Source of the DNA: Streptomyces sp. S3(2020) | GTDB taxonomy: Bacteria > Actinomycetota > Actinomycetes > Streptomycetales > Streptomycetaceae | DNA: 36,643 bases | Assembly (NCBI RefSeq): GCF_013044505.1 | Contig: NZ_JABERD010000091.1 | Span: 1 to 36,643, forward strand | Reading direction: 5' to 3' | Shown: piece by piece, positions 7,199-14,842 of the stretch | Position numbering within the stretch: position 1 is the stretch's first letter | Layout: every line of letters starts with the position of its first letter | Position numbers and translations under genes: made by a program | Notes under the pieces: model-generated | What the model was told of the DNA's origin: nothing | Databases searched by the model: none | The model's input: only the letters and a program-made list of their open reading frames with translations

Positions 7199-8037
7199 GA
7201 GCGCTCCAGCACCAGGTCGACGCGTGCGTGCCGGAAGGGGGCCGGGACGCCGAACTCCTTTGCCAGGGAGGGGTCGTCGGTGGGTGTGAAGTCGCGGACC
7301 AGGCTCTGCTTGACGGCGAACACGGCGTCGGAGGCGAGGTAGGGGTCGCCGGCCACGAAGATGTGCGTGGTGACGGGGACGTGTGCGGCGGCCGAGGCGA
7401 TGAAGTGGATGTGCGCGGGGCGGTAGGGGTGCCGGCCGGTGGCGCGCAGGAGGTCGCCGACCGGGCCGTCCGTGGGGATGGGGTACGAACTGGGCACGCA
7501 GGTGCGGAACCGGAAGCCGCCCTCCGCGTCCGTGGTGAACAGGCCGCGGCCGTTGCCCGGTGGCTGGACCTGCGGCTGCTGGACGTCGTAGTAGCCCTGG
7601 TCGTTCGCCTGCCAGACGTCGACCACCGCGCCGGGCAGCGGAGTTCCGTCCGTCGAGAGCACCCGGCCGCTCACCACGCACGGCTCGCCGCCGCCCATGA
7701 GGTCGATGTCCGCCCCGAGTTCACGCGTCGGCGACTCGGTCATGTGGAAGGGGCCCAGGACCGTGTTCTCGGTGCCGTGGCCCTCGCTGTGGATCGTCTC
7801 GACGAGCATCGACAGTCCCAGCACGTCCGACAGGAGGATGAACTCCTGCCGGGTGTCCGTGCAGGACTGTCCGGTCGCCGTGAGGAAGCGGATCGCGGCT
7901 TCCCACTCCCGCTGGGTGAGCCGGGTCTCGTGCGCGAAGGCGTGCACGTGGCGGACCAGGGCCGTGAGCAGTTCGCGCAGGCGGGGGTCGGCGGTGGCGT
8001 GCAGGCTGTGGATCGCCTCGTCGGTGACTTCGGTCAT
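7195..8037 (-). CDS. Hydroxyquinol 1,2-dioxygenase (intradiol)
   Basis: The product is 280 aa. It would open the ring of hydroxyquinol (1,2,4-trihydroxybenzene) between the vicinal hydroxyls to give maleylacetate. The first 100 residues form the helical dimerisation domain typical of catechol and hydroxyquinol dioxygenases (LTQREWEAAIRFLTATGQ). The catalytic domain includes GPFHMTESP, VDVWQANDQGYYDVQ and the iron-ligand stretch YRPAHIHF, which carries the last Tyr/His/His ligands. Pairing with maleylacetate reductase selects hydroxyquinol over catechol as substrate. No ring monooxygenase, ferredoxin or dedicated regulator lies beside the pair. The 234 bases upstream (8038-8271) show no gene and no clear promoter. 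Confidence 0.92.
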   Translation of the reverse strand: MTEVTDEAIHSLHATADPRLRELLTALVRHVHAFAHETRLTQREWEAAIRFLTATGQSCTDTRQEFILLSDVLGLSMLVETIHSEGHGTENTVLGPFHMTESPTRELGADIDLMGGGEPCVVSGRVLSTDGTPLPGAVVDVWQANDQGYYDVQQPQVQPPGNGRGLFTTDAEGGFRFRTCVPSSYPIPTDGPVGDLLRATGRHPYRPAHIHFIASAAAHVPVTTHIFVAGDPYLASDAVFAVKQSLVRDFTPTDDPSLAKEFGVPAPFRHARVDLVLERS

Positions 8038-8271
8038 GTCGGCACCTTCCCCCGCGTGCCGGTCGGTCGAACCGGAGGGCCCGGCGCACCACGCCGTCGA
8101 GCGACGCCTCACCGTCCGGTGGCCACCCGGACGGGGCAAGCGGCCAGCGCCCGTCGAAGGTGTCGGCAGTGGCCCCAGGAGCCCGCGCCGGCCGAGGAGC
8201 TCACGCTGCGCGTCCCGTGGCCTCGCGGTCCCGGCCCGGCCCAAGGTGCACGGCGTCCACCGCGCGCCGAC

Positions 8272-8787
8272 TCACTTGATGACGGCGTTGGCCACCACGA
8301 CCCCCACGCCGAGCAGCGCGTCCACGAGGCCGATCAGCAGGGCGTAGGGCCAGGAGCGGTGCGACCAGCGGGCCGTGACGACGCCGAGGGTGAACAGCAG
8401 GGTGATGTTCAGGGTGAACGCCGCGTACTCCACGCCCTTCGCGGGCCACCACCCCCAGCCCGCGCCCGCCAGGATGAGGACCGTGGGCAGGACGGCGGTG
8501 ACCAGGGGCCACTCGTTGACGAGGGTGCGCAGGGCGTCGCCGCGGCGGTGCGGGGTGCGCTCGGCGATGTAGTGGGCGTAGCCGTGCGCGAGGGCGGAGG
8601 CCAGGGCCGTGACCACGAGCCAGACGGCGTCGTAGCGGCGGGTCTCCTGGTCGGTGTGGCCGTACTGGGTGAGCGCGGCGACCATCGAGCAGGCCAGGAC
8701 CGCGCCGTAGACGCCGCCGAACAGGAGACTCTCGCGTGTGTCGTGCGCGTGCCGCTCGGCCGCGGCAGCAGTCCGGGTGTCCGCCAT
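8272..8787 (-). CDS. Small five-helix membrane protein of unknown function
   Basis: The product is 171 aa from ATG 8787, which has GGAGG immediately upstream. About five hydrophobic segments are visible: LLFGGVYGAVLACSMVAAL, AVWLVVTALASALAHGY, LVTAVLPTVLILAGAGW, FTLNITLLFTLGVVTA and ALLIGLVDALLGVGVVVA. The histidines in HGYAHYIAE, within or next to the second helix, are notable. I do not recognise an enzymatic family; similar small integral proteins are common and uncharacterised in actinomycetes. It stands alone, divergent from the cupin gene. Confidence 0.75.
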   Translation of the reverse strand: MADTRTAAAAERHAHDTRESLLFGGVYGAVLACSMVAALTQYGHTDQETRRYDAVWLVVTALASALAHGYAHYIAERTPHRRGDALRTLVNEWPLVTAVLPTVLILAGAGWGWWPAKGVEYAAFTLNITLLFTLGVVTARWSHRSWPYALLIGLVDALLGVGVVVANAVIK

Positions 8788-8906
8788 GCCCTCCACGATC
8801 GCCCGGGGCCGGGCCGCACGCCAGTCCGCTCGGCCCCGACGGAGTGTCCTCTCACCTGGGCCGATACCGCACATGCTGTCCACGGCGGTGATCGGTTCCG
8901 CGAGGC

Positions 8907-8912
8907 TAGGGT
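8907..8912 (+). promoter_or_regulatory. Possible -10 box of a leaderless cupin transcript
   Basis: TAGGGT ends 6 nt before the ATG at 8919, and there is no Shine-Dalgarno sequence. A -10 box at this distance would place the transcript start at the ATG itself, a common leaderless arrangement in Streptomyces. No strong -35 box is seen. Confidence 0.45.
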
Positions 8913-8918
8913 CGTCGC

Positions 8919-9263
8919 ATGACCCACAGTTTCGTTGTCCACATTCCCGACGCCGAGCTCGACGCCGAGCCCCTCGCCCCGGAGCAGATCGTCTCCGGTA
9001 CGCCCGAGGTGACCGGGAAGGTGGTCTGGGAGTCGCAGGACGGCAAGCAGATCCGCGGGATCTGGCAGATCACCCCGGGGGTCGTCACCGACACCGAGGC
9101 GGACGAGCTGTTCGTGGTGATCAGCGGGTCGGCGACCATCGAGGTCGAGGGCGGGGCGACGCTGACGGTCGGGCCCGGCGACATGGCCGTACTGCGTGCG
9201 GGCGACCGTACGACGTGGACGGTGCACGAGACGCTGCGGAAGGCCTACGCCATCAACCTGTAG
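8919..9263 (+). CDS. Small cupin-domain protein (Cupin_3/DUF861-like)
   Basis: The product is 114 aa and consists of one cupin barrel. The core is GIWQITPGVVTDTEADELFVVISGSATIEVEGG, followed by the second motif VGPGDMAVLRAGDRTTWTVHETLRK. Proteins of this size and pattern resemble the C-terminal domain of EutQ and the ureidoglycine-type cupins. Their exact activity is usually unknown. Several metal-binding histidines of classical cupins are replaced, so metal binding is uncertain. The gene end overlaps the convergent lacI-type gene by 11 bp. Confidence 0.85.
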   Translation: MTHSFVVHIPDAELDAEPLAPEQIVSGTPEVTGKVVWESQDGKQIRGIWQITPGVVTDTEADELFVVISGSATIEVEGGATLTVGPGDMAVLRAGDRTTWTVHETLRKAYAINL

Positions 9264-10254
9264 GCGGTGGCTCCGCCGTGGTGCCGCGGATCTCCAACGT
9301 GGGCGCCGCCAGGTGCACCCGGCCCGCTCCTCCACCGTCCTCGAAACGGTCCAGGAGGCAGCGGGCCGCGCGGCGGCCGACCTCGTGGTTGGCGCTGTCG
9401 ACGGTGGTGAGCCAGACGTGGCGCAGGCTCGCGATGCGGGTGTTGTCGTAGCCGACGACGGACAGGTCGCGCGGGACGCGCAGGCCCAGTTCCTCGGCCG
9501 CCGACAGGACGCCGACCGAGGCGATGTCGTTGACGGCGAAGACGGCGGTGGGCCGGTCGGGACCGCTCAGCAGCCGGACGGTGGTGCGGTAGCCGCCCTC
9601 CTCCGTCATGTCGCTGGCCGCCACCACCCCCTCCAGGCCGTGCGCCCGCATCGTCGCCTCGAAGCTCCGCCGGCGCAGCTCACCGACGGCGCCGTACCCC
9701 GCGATGTGCGCGATCCGGCGGTGGCCGAGGCCGATGAGGTGCTCGGTGACCAGGCGGGCGCCCTGTTCGTCGTCGTTGGCGACCATGTCCACGCCCGGCA
9801 GGACCGGCTCACGGGCACCCGCGACGACGACCGGGATACGCTCGGCGATCGCCCCGAGCGCTGCCGGGTCGGGCAGGGTGCCGACGACGACCAGGCCGTC
9901 GGCGCGCAGGTCGAGGAAGGGGCCGGTCACGTCCTGGCCGATGCGGCGGTTGAGGCGGGTGTCGGCCATCAGCATGTGCAGGCCGTTGTCGTGCAGCAGG
10001 GAGTTGAGGCCGTCGAGGAGGTCGACGAACCAGGGGTTGCGCAGGTCGTTGAGGAGGACGCCGACCGTGCGGGTGCGCTGCTCGCTGAGGCTGCGGGCGG
10101 CGGCGTTGGGGCGGTAGCCGAGCTCGCGGACGGCCCTGAGGACGGCTTCCCGCTTCTCCTCGCGCACCTGCTCGGAGCCGCGCAGCACGAGGGAGACCAG
10201 AGACTTGGAGACGCCGGCCCGGTCGGCGACGTCGCGGATCGTCGGAGGTCTCAT
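9253..10254 (-). CDS. LacI-family repressor of the adjacent oxidoreductase
   Basis: The product is 333 aa. An N-terminal LacI helix-turn-helix (TIRDVADRAGVSKSLVSLVL, residues 5-24) and hinge helix (YRPNAAARSLSEQRT) precede a periplasmic-binding-protein-like sensor domain. That domain contains TVGVLLNDLRNPWF, DGLVVVG, HRRIAHIAGYG and TAVFAVNDIASVGVLSAA. The gene is divergent from the Gfo/Idh/MocA gene at 10365. Two TGGACC-type operators lie in the shared intergenic region, so it should repress both itself and that gene until a sugar-like ligand binds. No Shine-Dalgarno sequence is evident. Confidence 0.93.
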   Translation of the reverse strand: MRPPTIRDVADRAGVSKSLVSLVLRGSEQVREEKREAVLRAVRELGYRPNAAARSLSEQRTRTVGVLLNDLRNPWFVDLLDGLNSLLHDNGLHMLMADTRLNRRIGQDVTGPFLDLRADGLVVVGTLPDPAALGAIAERIPVVVAGAREPVLPGVDMVANDDEQGARLVTEHLIGLGHRRIAHIAGYGAVGELRRRSFEATMRAHGLEGVVAASDMTEEGGYRTTVRLLSGPDRPTAVFAVNDIASVGVLSAAEELGLRVPRDLSVVGYDNTRIASLRHVWLTTVDSANHEVGRRAARCLLDRFEDGGGAGRVHLAAPTLEIRGTTAEPPPTG

Positions 10255-10258
10255 GGTA

Positions 10259-10270
10259 TGGACCGTTCCA
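10259..10270. promoter_or_regulatory. LacI operator 1 (imperfect)
   Basis: TGGACCGTTCCA is a near-palindrome with the central CG expected of LacI-family sites. It begins five bases upstream of the lacI-type start codon. It matches operator 2 (10340-10351) at all but one base. Confidence 0.75.
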
Positions 10271-10295
10271 TGAGGGCCATTGTCCTGTCAAAGGG

Positions 10296-10324
10296 TTGAC
10301 ACCTCGCGGAATGCGACTCAGGGT
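10296..10324 (+). promoter_or_regulatory. Putative promoter of the oxidoreductase gene
   Basis: A consensus -35 box TTGACA (10296-10301) is followed after 17 nt by CAGGGT (10319-10324), a poor -10. A second TTGACA on the opposite strand (10286-10291) is separated from the first by 4 nt and could serve the lacI-type gene. Confidence 0.45.
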
Positions 10325-10339
10325 GGCCTGGACAGATTG

Positions 10340-10351
10340 TGGACCGGTCCA
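10340..10351. promoter_or_regulatory. LacI operator 2 (perfect palindrome)
   Basis: TGGACCGGTCCA is a perfect 12-bp palindrome with a central CG. It starts 81 bp after operator 1 and lies just downstream of the predicted start of transcription of the oxidoreductase gene, a position that would block RNA polymerase. Two sites would allow looping. Confidence 0.8.
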
Positions 10352-10364
10352 AAGAGGGGCTGTC

Positions 10365-11516
10365 ATGGTGGATTCGCTCGGGGTCGCCGTCGTCGGGTTC
10401 GGCTGGATGGGACGGGTGCACACCCAGGCGTACTCCCGCGTCCTGCACCACTATCCGCGCCTCGGCCTGCGTCCGGAGCTCGTGACCGTCGCCGAGGAGG
10501 TGCCGGGGCGGGCCGAGGAGGCCGCCGCGCAGTTCGGGTTCGCCTCGACGACCCGGAGCTGGCGGGACGTGGCCGCCGATCCGCGGGTGCGGGCCGTCAG
10601 CGTCACCGCGCCGAACTTCCTGCACCGGGAGATCGGGGTCGCGATGGCTCAGGCCGGCAAGCACCTGTGGATCGAGAAGCCGGTGGGGCTGAGCGCCGAG
10701 GACGCGCGGGCGGTGGCGGACGCGGCCGCGAAGGCGGGGATCCACAGCGCGGTCGGCTTCAACTACCGCAACGCGCCCGCCGTCGAGGCGGCCCGCGCGC
10801 TGATCGCCTCCGGTGACATCGGCACGGTCACCCATGTCCGCGTCCGTCTCTTCAGCGACTACGCGGCCCATCCCGAGGGCGCCCTCACCTGGCGGTACGA
10901 GAAGGAGCGGGGCGGCAGCGGAGTGCTGGGCGACCTCGCCTCGCACGGCGCCGACCTGGCCCGGTATCTGCTCGGGGACATCGCCTCGTTGATCGCCGAC
11001 ACCGCCGTCTTCGTGCCGGAACGGGCCCGGCCCACCGGCGCGACCGCGGGTCATTCCCGTGCCTCCGGCGGCGAGTTGGGGCCCGTCGAGAACGAGGACT
11101 ACGTCAACTGCCTGCTGCGCTTCGCCTCCGGCGCCCGCGGTGTCCTGGAGGCCTGCCGGGTCTCGGTCGGCGAGCAGAACAACTACGGCTTCGAGGTGCA
11201 CGGCACCAAGGGCGCGGTGTTCTGGGACTTCCGGCGGATGAACGAGCTGGGCGTCAGCCGCGGCACCAGCTACCAGGACCAGCCCGTCAGCACGGTGTAC
11301 GTCGGGCCGGGCGACGGCGAGTTCGGGGCGTTCCAGCCGGGCGCGGCGAACGCGATGGGCTACGACGACCTCAAGGTGATCGAGTGCCACCGCTTCCTGC
11401 GCTCCATCGCCGAGGGCACCTCGTACGGGGCGACGCTCGCGGACGCCGTGCACAGTGCCGTCGTACTGGACGCGATGACACGGTCGGCGGAGAGCGGCGC
11501 GTGGATCAGCCTGTGA
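10365..11516 (+). CDS. Gfo/Idh/MocA-family NAD(P)-dependent oxidoreductase
   Basis: The product is 383 aa. The N-terminal Rossmann fold starts VAVVGFGWMGRVHTQAY. The family EKP motif appears as LWIEKPVGLSAEDA, with the catalytic lysine. The C-terminal alpha/beta domain includes GGSGVLGDLASHGADLARYLLG, with the DxxxH pattern used in catalysis. Members oxidise sugars, inositols or their derivatives; the substrate here is not evident. A GAGGGG ribosome site lies 7 nt before ATG 10365. Divergent LacI operators indicate sugar-responsive control. The last 13 codons form the first unit of a 41-bp tandem array that continues past the stop codon. Confidence 0.92.
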   Translation: MVDSLGVAVVGFGWMGRVHTQAYSRVLHHYPRLGLRPELVTVAEEVPGRAEEAAAQFGFASTTRSWRDVAADPRVRAVSVTAPNFLHREIGVAMAQAGKHLWIEKPVGLSAEDARAVADAAAKAGIHSAVGFNYRNAPAVEAARALIASGDIGTVTHVRVRLFSDYAAHPEGALTWRYEKERGGSGVLGDLASHGADLARYLLGDIASLIADTAVFVPERARPTGATAGHSRASGGELGPVENEDYVNCLLRFASGARGVLEACRVSVGEQNNYGFEVHGTKGAVFWDFRRMNELGVSRGTSYQDQPVSTVYVGPGDGEFGAFQPGAANAMGYDDLKVIECHRFLRSIAEGTSYGATLADAVHSAVVLDAMTRSAESGAWISL

Positions 11517-11690
11517 GCGCGGCCGGCGGAGAGCGGGGCTCATGGGTCAGGCTGTGAGCGCGGTCGGCGGAGAGCGGGGCTCGTGGGTCAGCCCGTGAAC
11601 ACGGCCGACGGAGCACAACTCGCCGGTCAGCCAGCGAGCGCGGCCGGCAGGGAGCGGAGCTCGTGGGTCAGCCTGTGAGCGCTGTCGGCA
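11476..11690. repeat. Degenerate 41-bp tandem array spanning two gene ends
   Basis: Five units are visible at 11476-11513, 11514-11554, 11555-11595, 11596-11634 and 11635-11675, with a partial sixth at 11676-11690. Each has the order (C/T)GAGCGCGG, YCGGCGGAGAGCGG, then GCTCRTGGGTCAG and SCYG. Units 1, 2 and 4 are best conserved. The first unit is the coding tail of the upstream oxidoreductase, and the last units contain the final codons of the convergent lacI-type gene. The array therefore looks like duplication of a gene tail into the convergent intergenic space. Confidence 0.85.
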
Positions 11691-12699
11691 TGTTGTAGGG
11701 CGTCACGACCTGTATCGCGGACGGCACCGTCGGTCCCGCGGGCGGCAGCGCGCCGTGCTCGCGCATGACCAGGTGGCAGGCCTCGCGCATGTCCTGGCGC
11801 AGGTCGTGGTGGAGGACGGCGGAGAGCCGGTGCTCGCGCAGCAGCCGGTCGTTGTCGTGGTCGAGGTCGTGGGCGATGAACACCGCGCACTTGCGGCCGA
11901 GGTCCTCGAAGGCCTTGAGCGTGGCGATGTTGCCGCCGCCGATCGAGTAGACCGCACGGATGTCCGGGTCGCGTTCCAGCGCGGCCCGGACGAGGTCGTA
12001 CTGGGTGGCGTCCAGGCCCTGACCCTCGGCGATCTCGACCAGGGTGCGGTCCGGGTGGCGGGCCCGCATGGCGCTGCGGAAGCCCATCTCGCGCTCCTCC
12101 TCGTTGCGGAAGAAGCCGCTGCTGAGGCTGGTGAGGACATTGCCGGGGCGGTCGCCGAGCCACTGGCCCATGAGGTACGCGGCGGTCGCGCCGGCGGCAC
12201 GGTTGTCGATGCCGACATAGGCGAGGCGCGGGGTGGCGGGCAGGTCGGTGACCAGGGTGACCACGGGGATACCGGCCTGGGCGAGGCGGCCGACGGCGGC
12301 GGCGACCTCGGGGACGTCCGGCGCCTTGAGGATCACTCCCTGCGAGCCGCGGCGGGCTATCCGGTCCAGGATGGCGACCTGCTCCTGGGCCGGGCCGGTC
12401 TCACGGAAGTGGAAGCGGGAGCGCACGACCGCCGGGTGCAGGGCGGGCAGCTCCGTCTCCAGGGCCGCCCGGACGGCGGTGGAGAAGCGCTCCGGCGCCT
12501 GCATCACGATGTCGATCATGAAGGTGCGGCCGACCAGCCTGACCTGGGTGCGCTGCCGGTCCAGGTCGGCGATGGCCTGCTGGACCTCACGGACCGTGCT
12601 GTCACGGACTCCTCCCCTGCTGTTCAGGACGCGGTCGACGGTGGCCTCGCTCAGGCCCGCCTGACGTGCGATCTCCCGGATCGGGAAGGGGTGGCCCAT
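11668..12699 (-). CDS. LacI-family regulator of the dioxygenase operon
   Basis: The product is 343 aa. The helix-turn-helix is at about 6-26 (PIREIARQAGLSEATVDRVL). The long ligand-binding domain contains IDIVMQAPERFSTAV, GVILKAPDVPEVAAAVGRL, YVGIDNRAAGATAAYL and IGGGNIATLKAFEDLG, the fold of sugar-binding LacI/RbsB proteins. The C-terminus (MPTALTG) lies in the tandem-repeat array. The gene is divergent from the PhyH-SDR-oxidoreductase operon at 12807-16866, which it probably controls. No perfect LacI palindrome stands out in the 107-bp shared region. Confidence 0.9.
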   Translation of the reverse strand: MGHPFPIREIARQAGLSEATVDRVLNSRGGVRDSTVREVQQAIADLDRQRTQVRLVGRTFMIDIVMQAPERFSTAVRAALETELPALHPAVVRSRFHFRETGPAQEQVAILDRIARRGSQGVILKAPDVPEVAAAVGRLAQAGIPVVTLVTDLPATPRLAYVGIDNRAAGATAAYLMGQWLGDRPGNVLTSLSSGFFRNEEEREMGFRSAMRARHPDRTLVEIAEGQGLDATQYDLVRAALERDPDIRAVYSIGGGNIATLKAFEDLGRKCAVFIAHDLDHDNDRLLREHRLSAVLHHDLRQDMREACHLVMREHGALPPAGPTVPSAIQVVTPYNMPTALTG

Positions 12700-12739
12700 G
12701 GACTGGCTCCTTGAGGGGTTTTTGATGGCCGCCTGCCGG

Positions 12740-12768
12740 TTGTTCGACGGGTTTGTACTGACAAGAAT
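12740..12768 (+). promoter_or_regulatory. Putative promoter of the PhyH operon
   Basis: TTGTTC (12740-12745) and AAGAAT (12763-12768) are 17 nt apart, ahead of the ATG at 12807. TGTACTGACA (12754-12763) in the spacer and -10 area matches the recalled corynebacterial IolR pattern at nine of ten positions, but may be chance. Confidence 0.35.
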
Positions 12769-12806
12769 GGCAGCGCTGAGTCGCCCCTGTCACCGAGAGG
12801 ACACAG

Positions 12807-13973
12807 ATGTCCTTCACCGCCGTACAACACCGTGCCTGGCTGTCCGAGCAGGACTGCGACCTCGACTCCTTCCGCGCGCTCGTCGAGCGGAACGTCGACC
12901 CCGCCGACTACCCGCACGCCGCCGGGGTGGAGCGGAACGTCCTGCTGTACGACACCGAGCGCCTGCTCGGCGCCGGGCACCGCCGCGACGTCCAGGAGGA
13001 GCTCGTCAGAGCCCTCTCCGACGGGCCCGGAGTGGTGGTCTTCAAGGGCGCGTTCCGCGATCACGAGGTCGTCGACCGCGCCACCAAGGTGTTCGACTCA
13101 CTGATCCGCGAGCAGGACGCGGCGGGCACCACGGCCGGCGACCACTTCGCCAAGCCCGGCGCGAACGAGCGGGTGTGGAACGCGCTGGAGAAGGCGGCCC
13201 TCTACGACCCGTCGACCTTCGCCGACTACTACGCCAACCCGGTGCTCGCGCTCGTCTCCGAGGCCTGGCTCGGCCCCGGCTACCAGGTGACCTCCCAGAT
13301 CAACGTGGTCAACCCGGGCGGCCTCGCCCAGACCGTGCACCGCGACTACCACCTCGGTTTCCTCTCCGACGAGGTCGCCGCGGCCTACCCGGCGCATGTG
13401 CACCGCCTCTCCCCCGTGCTCACCCTCCAGGGCGCGGTCGCGCACTGCGACATGCCGGTGGAGTCGGGGCCGACGCTGTACCTGCCGTTCTCGCAGGCGT
13501 ACGAGCCGGGCTATCTGGCCTGGCGGCGGCCGGAGTTCCAGAAGTACTTCAAGAAGCACCACGTCCAGCTCCCGCTCGCCCGGGGCGACGCCGCCTTCTT
13601 CAACCCGGCGCTGTTCCACGCCGCCGGCACCAACCGCACCACCGACGTACGCCGCATGGCCAATCTGCTCCAGGTGTCCTCGGCCTTCGGTCGCGCCATG
13701 GAGACCGTGGACCGGGAGACGGTGACCAACGCGGTCTACCCCGTGCTGCTGCGGCGCGCGTCGGAGGGCGTCGGCGATCAGTGGCTGGAGAACGTGATCG
13801 CCGCGAGCGCGGAGGGCTACCCCTTCCCCACCAACCTCGACAGCGACCCGCCGGTGGACGGTCTGGCCCCGCCCTCGCAGGCGGATCTGGTGCGGCGGGC
13901 GCTGCGTGAGCGGTGGACGCCGCGGACGCTGCGGGACGAGCTGCGGGCGAGCGCCGAGCGGCGCGAGAGCTAG
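12807..13973 (+). CDS. PhyH-type Fe(II)/2-oxoglutarate dioxygenase
   Basis: The product is 388 aa. The double-stranded beta-helix iron triad is visible as H178 and D180 in QTVHRDYHLGF and H271 in NPALFHAAGTNRT. The arginines that follow (R282/R283 in DVRRM) are placed to hold 2-oxoglutarate. The family hydroxylates or oxidatively demethylates small molecules and lipids. A GAGAGG ribosome site lies 7 nt before ATG 12807. The gene heads a run with an SDR (27-nt gap) and two sugar-type oxidoreductases and faces a LacI regulator. That context suggests catabolism of a sugar, cyclitol or ether rather than lipid metabolism. The substrate is unknown. Confidence 0.88.
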   Translation: MSFTAVQHRAWLSEQDCDLDSFRALVERNVDPADYPHAAGVERNVLLYDTERLLGAGHRRDVQEELVRALSDGPGVVVFKGAFRDHEVVDRATKVFDSLIREQDAAGTTAGDHFAKPGANERVWNALEKAALYDPSTFADYYANPVLALVSEAWLGPGYQVTSQINVVNPGGLAQTVHRDYHLGFLSDEVAAAYPAHVHRLSPVLTLQGAVAHCDMPVESGPTLYLPFSQAYEPGYLAWRRPEFQKYFKKHHVQLPLARGDAAFFNPALFHAAGTNRTTDVRRMANLLQVSSAFGRAMETVDRETVTNAVYPVLLRRASEGVGDQWLENVIAASAEGYPFPTNLDSDPPVDGLAPPSQADLVRRALRERWTPRTLRDELRASAERRES

Positions 13974-14000
13974 AAGGAACGCGGAAAGGACGTGGGTTTC

Positions 14001-14777
14001 ATGGGACTTCTCGACGACAAGGTCGTCCTCGTCAACGGCGGCAGTCAGGGCGTGGGTGCCGCGATCGCACGGGCCGCGGTGCGCGAGGGCGCGGTCGTGG
14101 CCGTGTCGGGGCGGCGCCCGGAGCCGGGCGAGGCCCTGGTCGCCGAGCTGACGGCCGCCGGGGGCAAGGCGCTGTTCGTCCGCGCCGACCTCGCGGACGC
14201 CGAGCAGGCCAAGGCGTCCGTGACCGAGGTGGTCGCCGCGTACGGCCGGATCGACTGCCTGGTGAACTCGGCGGGGCTGACCTCGCGGGGCACGCTCCTC
14301 GACACCACGCCGGAGCTGTTCGACCAGCACATCGCGATCAACCTCAAGGCGCCGTTCTTCTCGATGCAGGCCGCGGTCGCCGACATGGTGGCCCGCAAGG
14401 CCCCCGGCACCGTCGTCAACATCATCACGTCCTCCGCGCACGGCGGGCAGCCGTTCCTCGCGCCCTACGTCGCCGCCAAGGCCGGCCTCATCGGGCTGAC
14501 CCGCAACGCGGCGCACGCCCACCGCTGGGACCGGGTCCGGATCAACGGCCTCAACATCGGCTGGACCGCGACCGAGGGCGAGGACGCGACGCAGAAGGCC
14601 TTCCACGGCGCCGGGGACGACTGGCTGGACCAGGCTGCCGAGAAGCTGCCCATGGGCAAGCTGGGCCAGCCGGACGAGATCGCCGACTTCGTGGTCCTGC
14701 TGCTGTCGGACCGGTCGGGCGTGGTCACCGGTTCGGTGATCGACTGGGACCAGAACGTGCTGGGCGGACTGGACTAG
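14001..14777 (+). CDS. Short-chain dehydrogenase/reductase
   Basis: The product is 258 aa, the classical SDR length. The cofactor motif is NGGSQGVGAAIA, followed by the NSAG motif (CLVNSAGLTS). The catalytic residues are S144 in ITSSAHGG, Y156 and K160 in APYVAAKAG. The cofactor loop ends VSGRRPEPG, whose arginines would favour NADP. GTG 13992 would add three residues but leaves only one base after AAAGGA, so ATG 14001 was preferred. It follows the PhyH gene closely and probably oxidises or reduces a hydroxyl on the same substrate. Confidence 0.9.
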   Translation: MGLLDDKVVLVNGGSQGVGAAIARAAVREGAVVAVSGRRPEPGEALVAELTAAGGKALFVRADLADAEQAKASVTEVVAAYGRIDCLVNSAGLTSRGTLLDTTPELFDQHIAINLKAPFFSMQAAVADMVARKAPGTVVNIITSSAHGGQPFLAPYVAAKAGLIGLTRNAAHAHRWDRVRINGLNIGWTATEGEDATQKAFHGAGDDWLDQAAEKLPMGKLGQPDEIADFVVLLLSDRSGVVTGSVIDWDQNVLGGLD

Positions 14778-14842
14778 GCGGACTCGACCAGCGGGACAAG
14801 CACCACCGTTTTCGTAAGAACCCTCAAGGAGCTGCAACCCCC

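Noticed and set aside
7228..8922. A 564-codon plus-strand frame
   Set aside because: It is antisense to the hydroxyquinol dioxygenase and the small membrane protein and shows no motif.
13913..14842. N-terminal extension of the inositol-dehydrogenase-like gene
   Set aside because: The in-frame upstream part overlaps the SDR gene in another frame and is Arg/Gly-rich. ATG 14843 with AAGGAG fits the family start.
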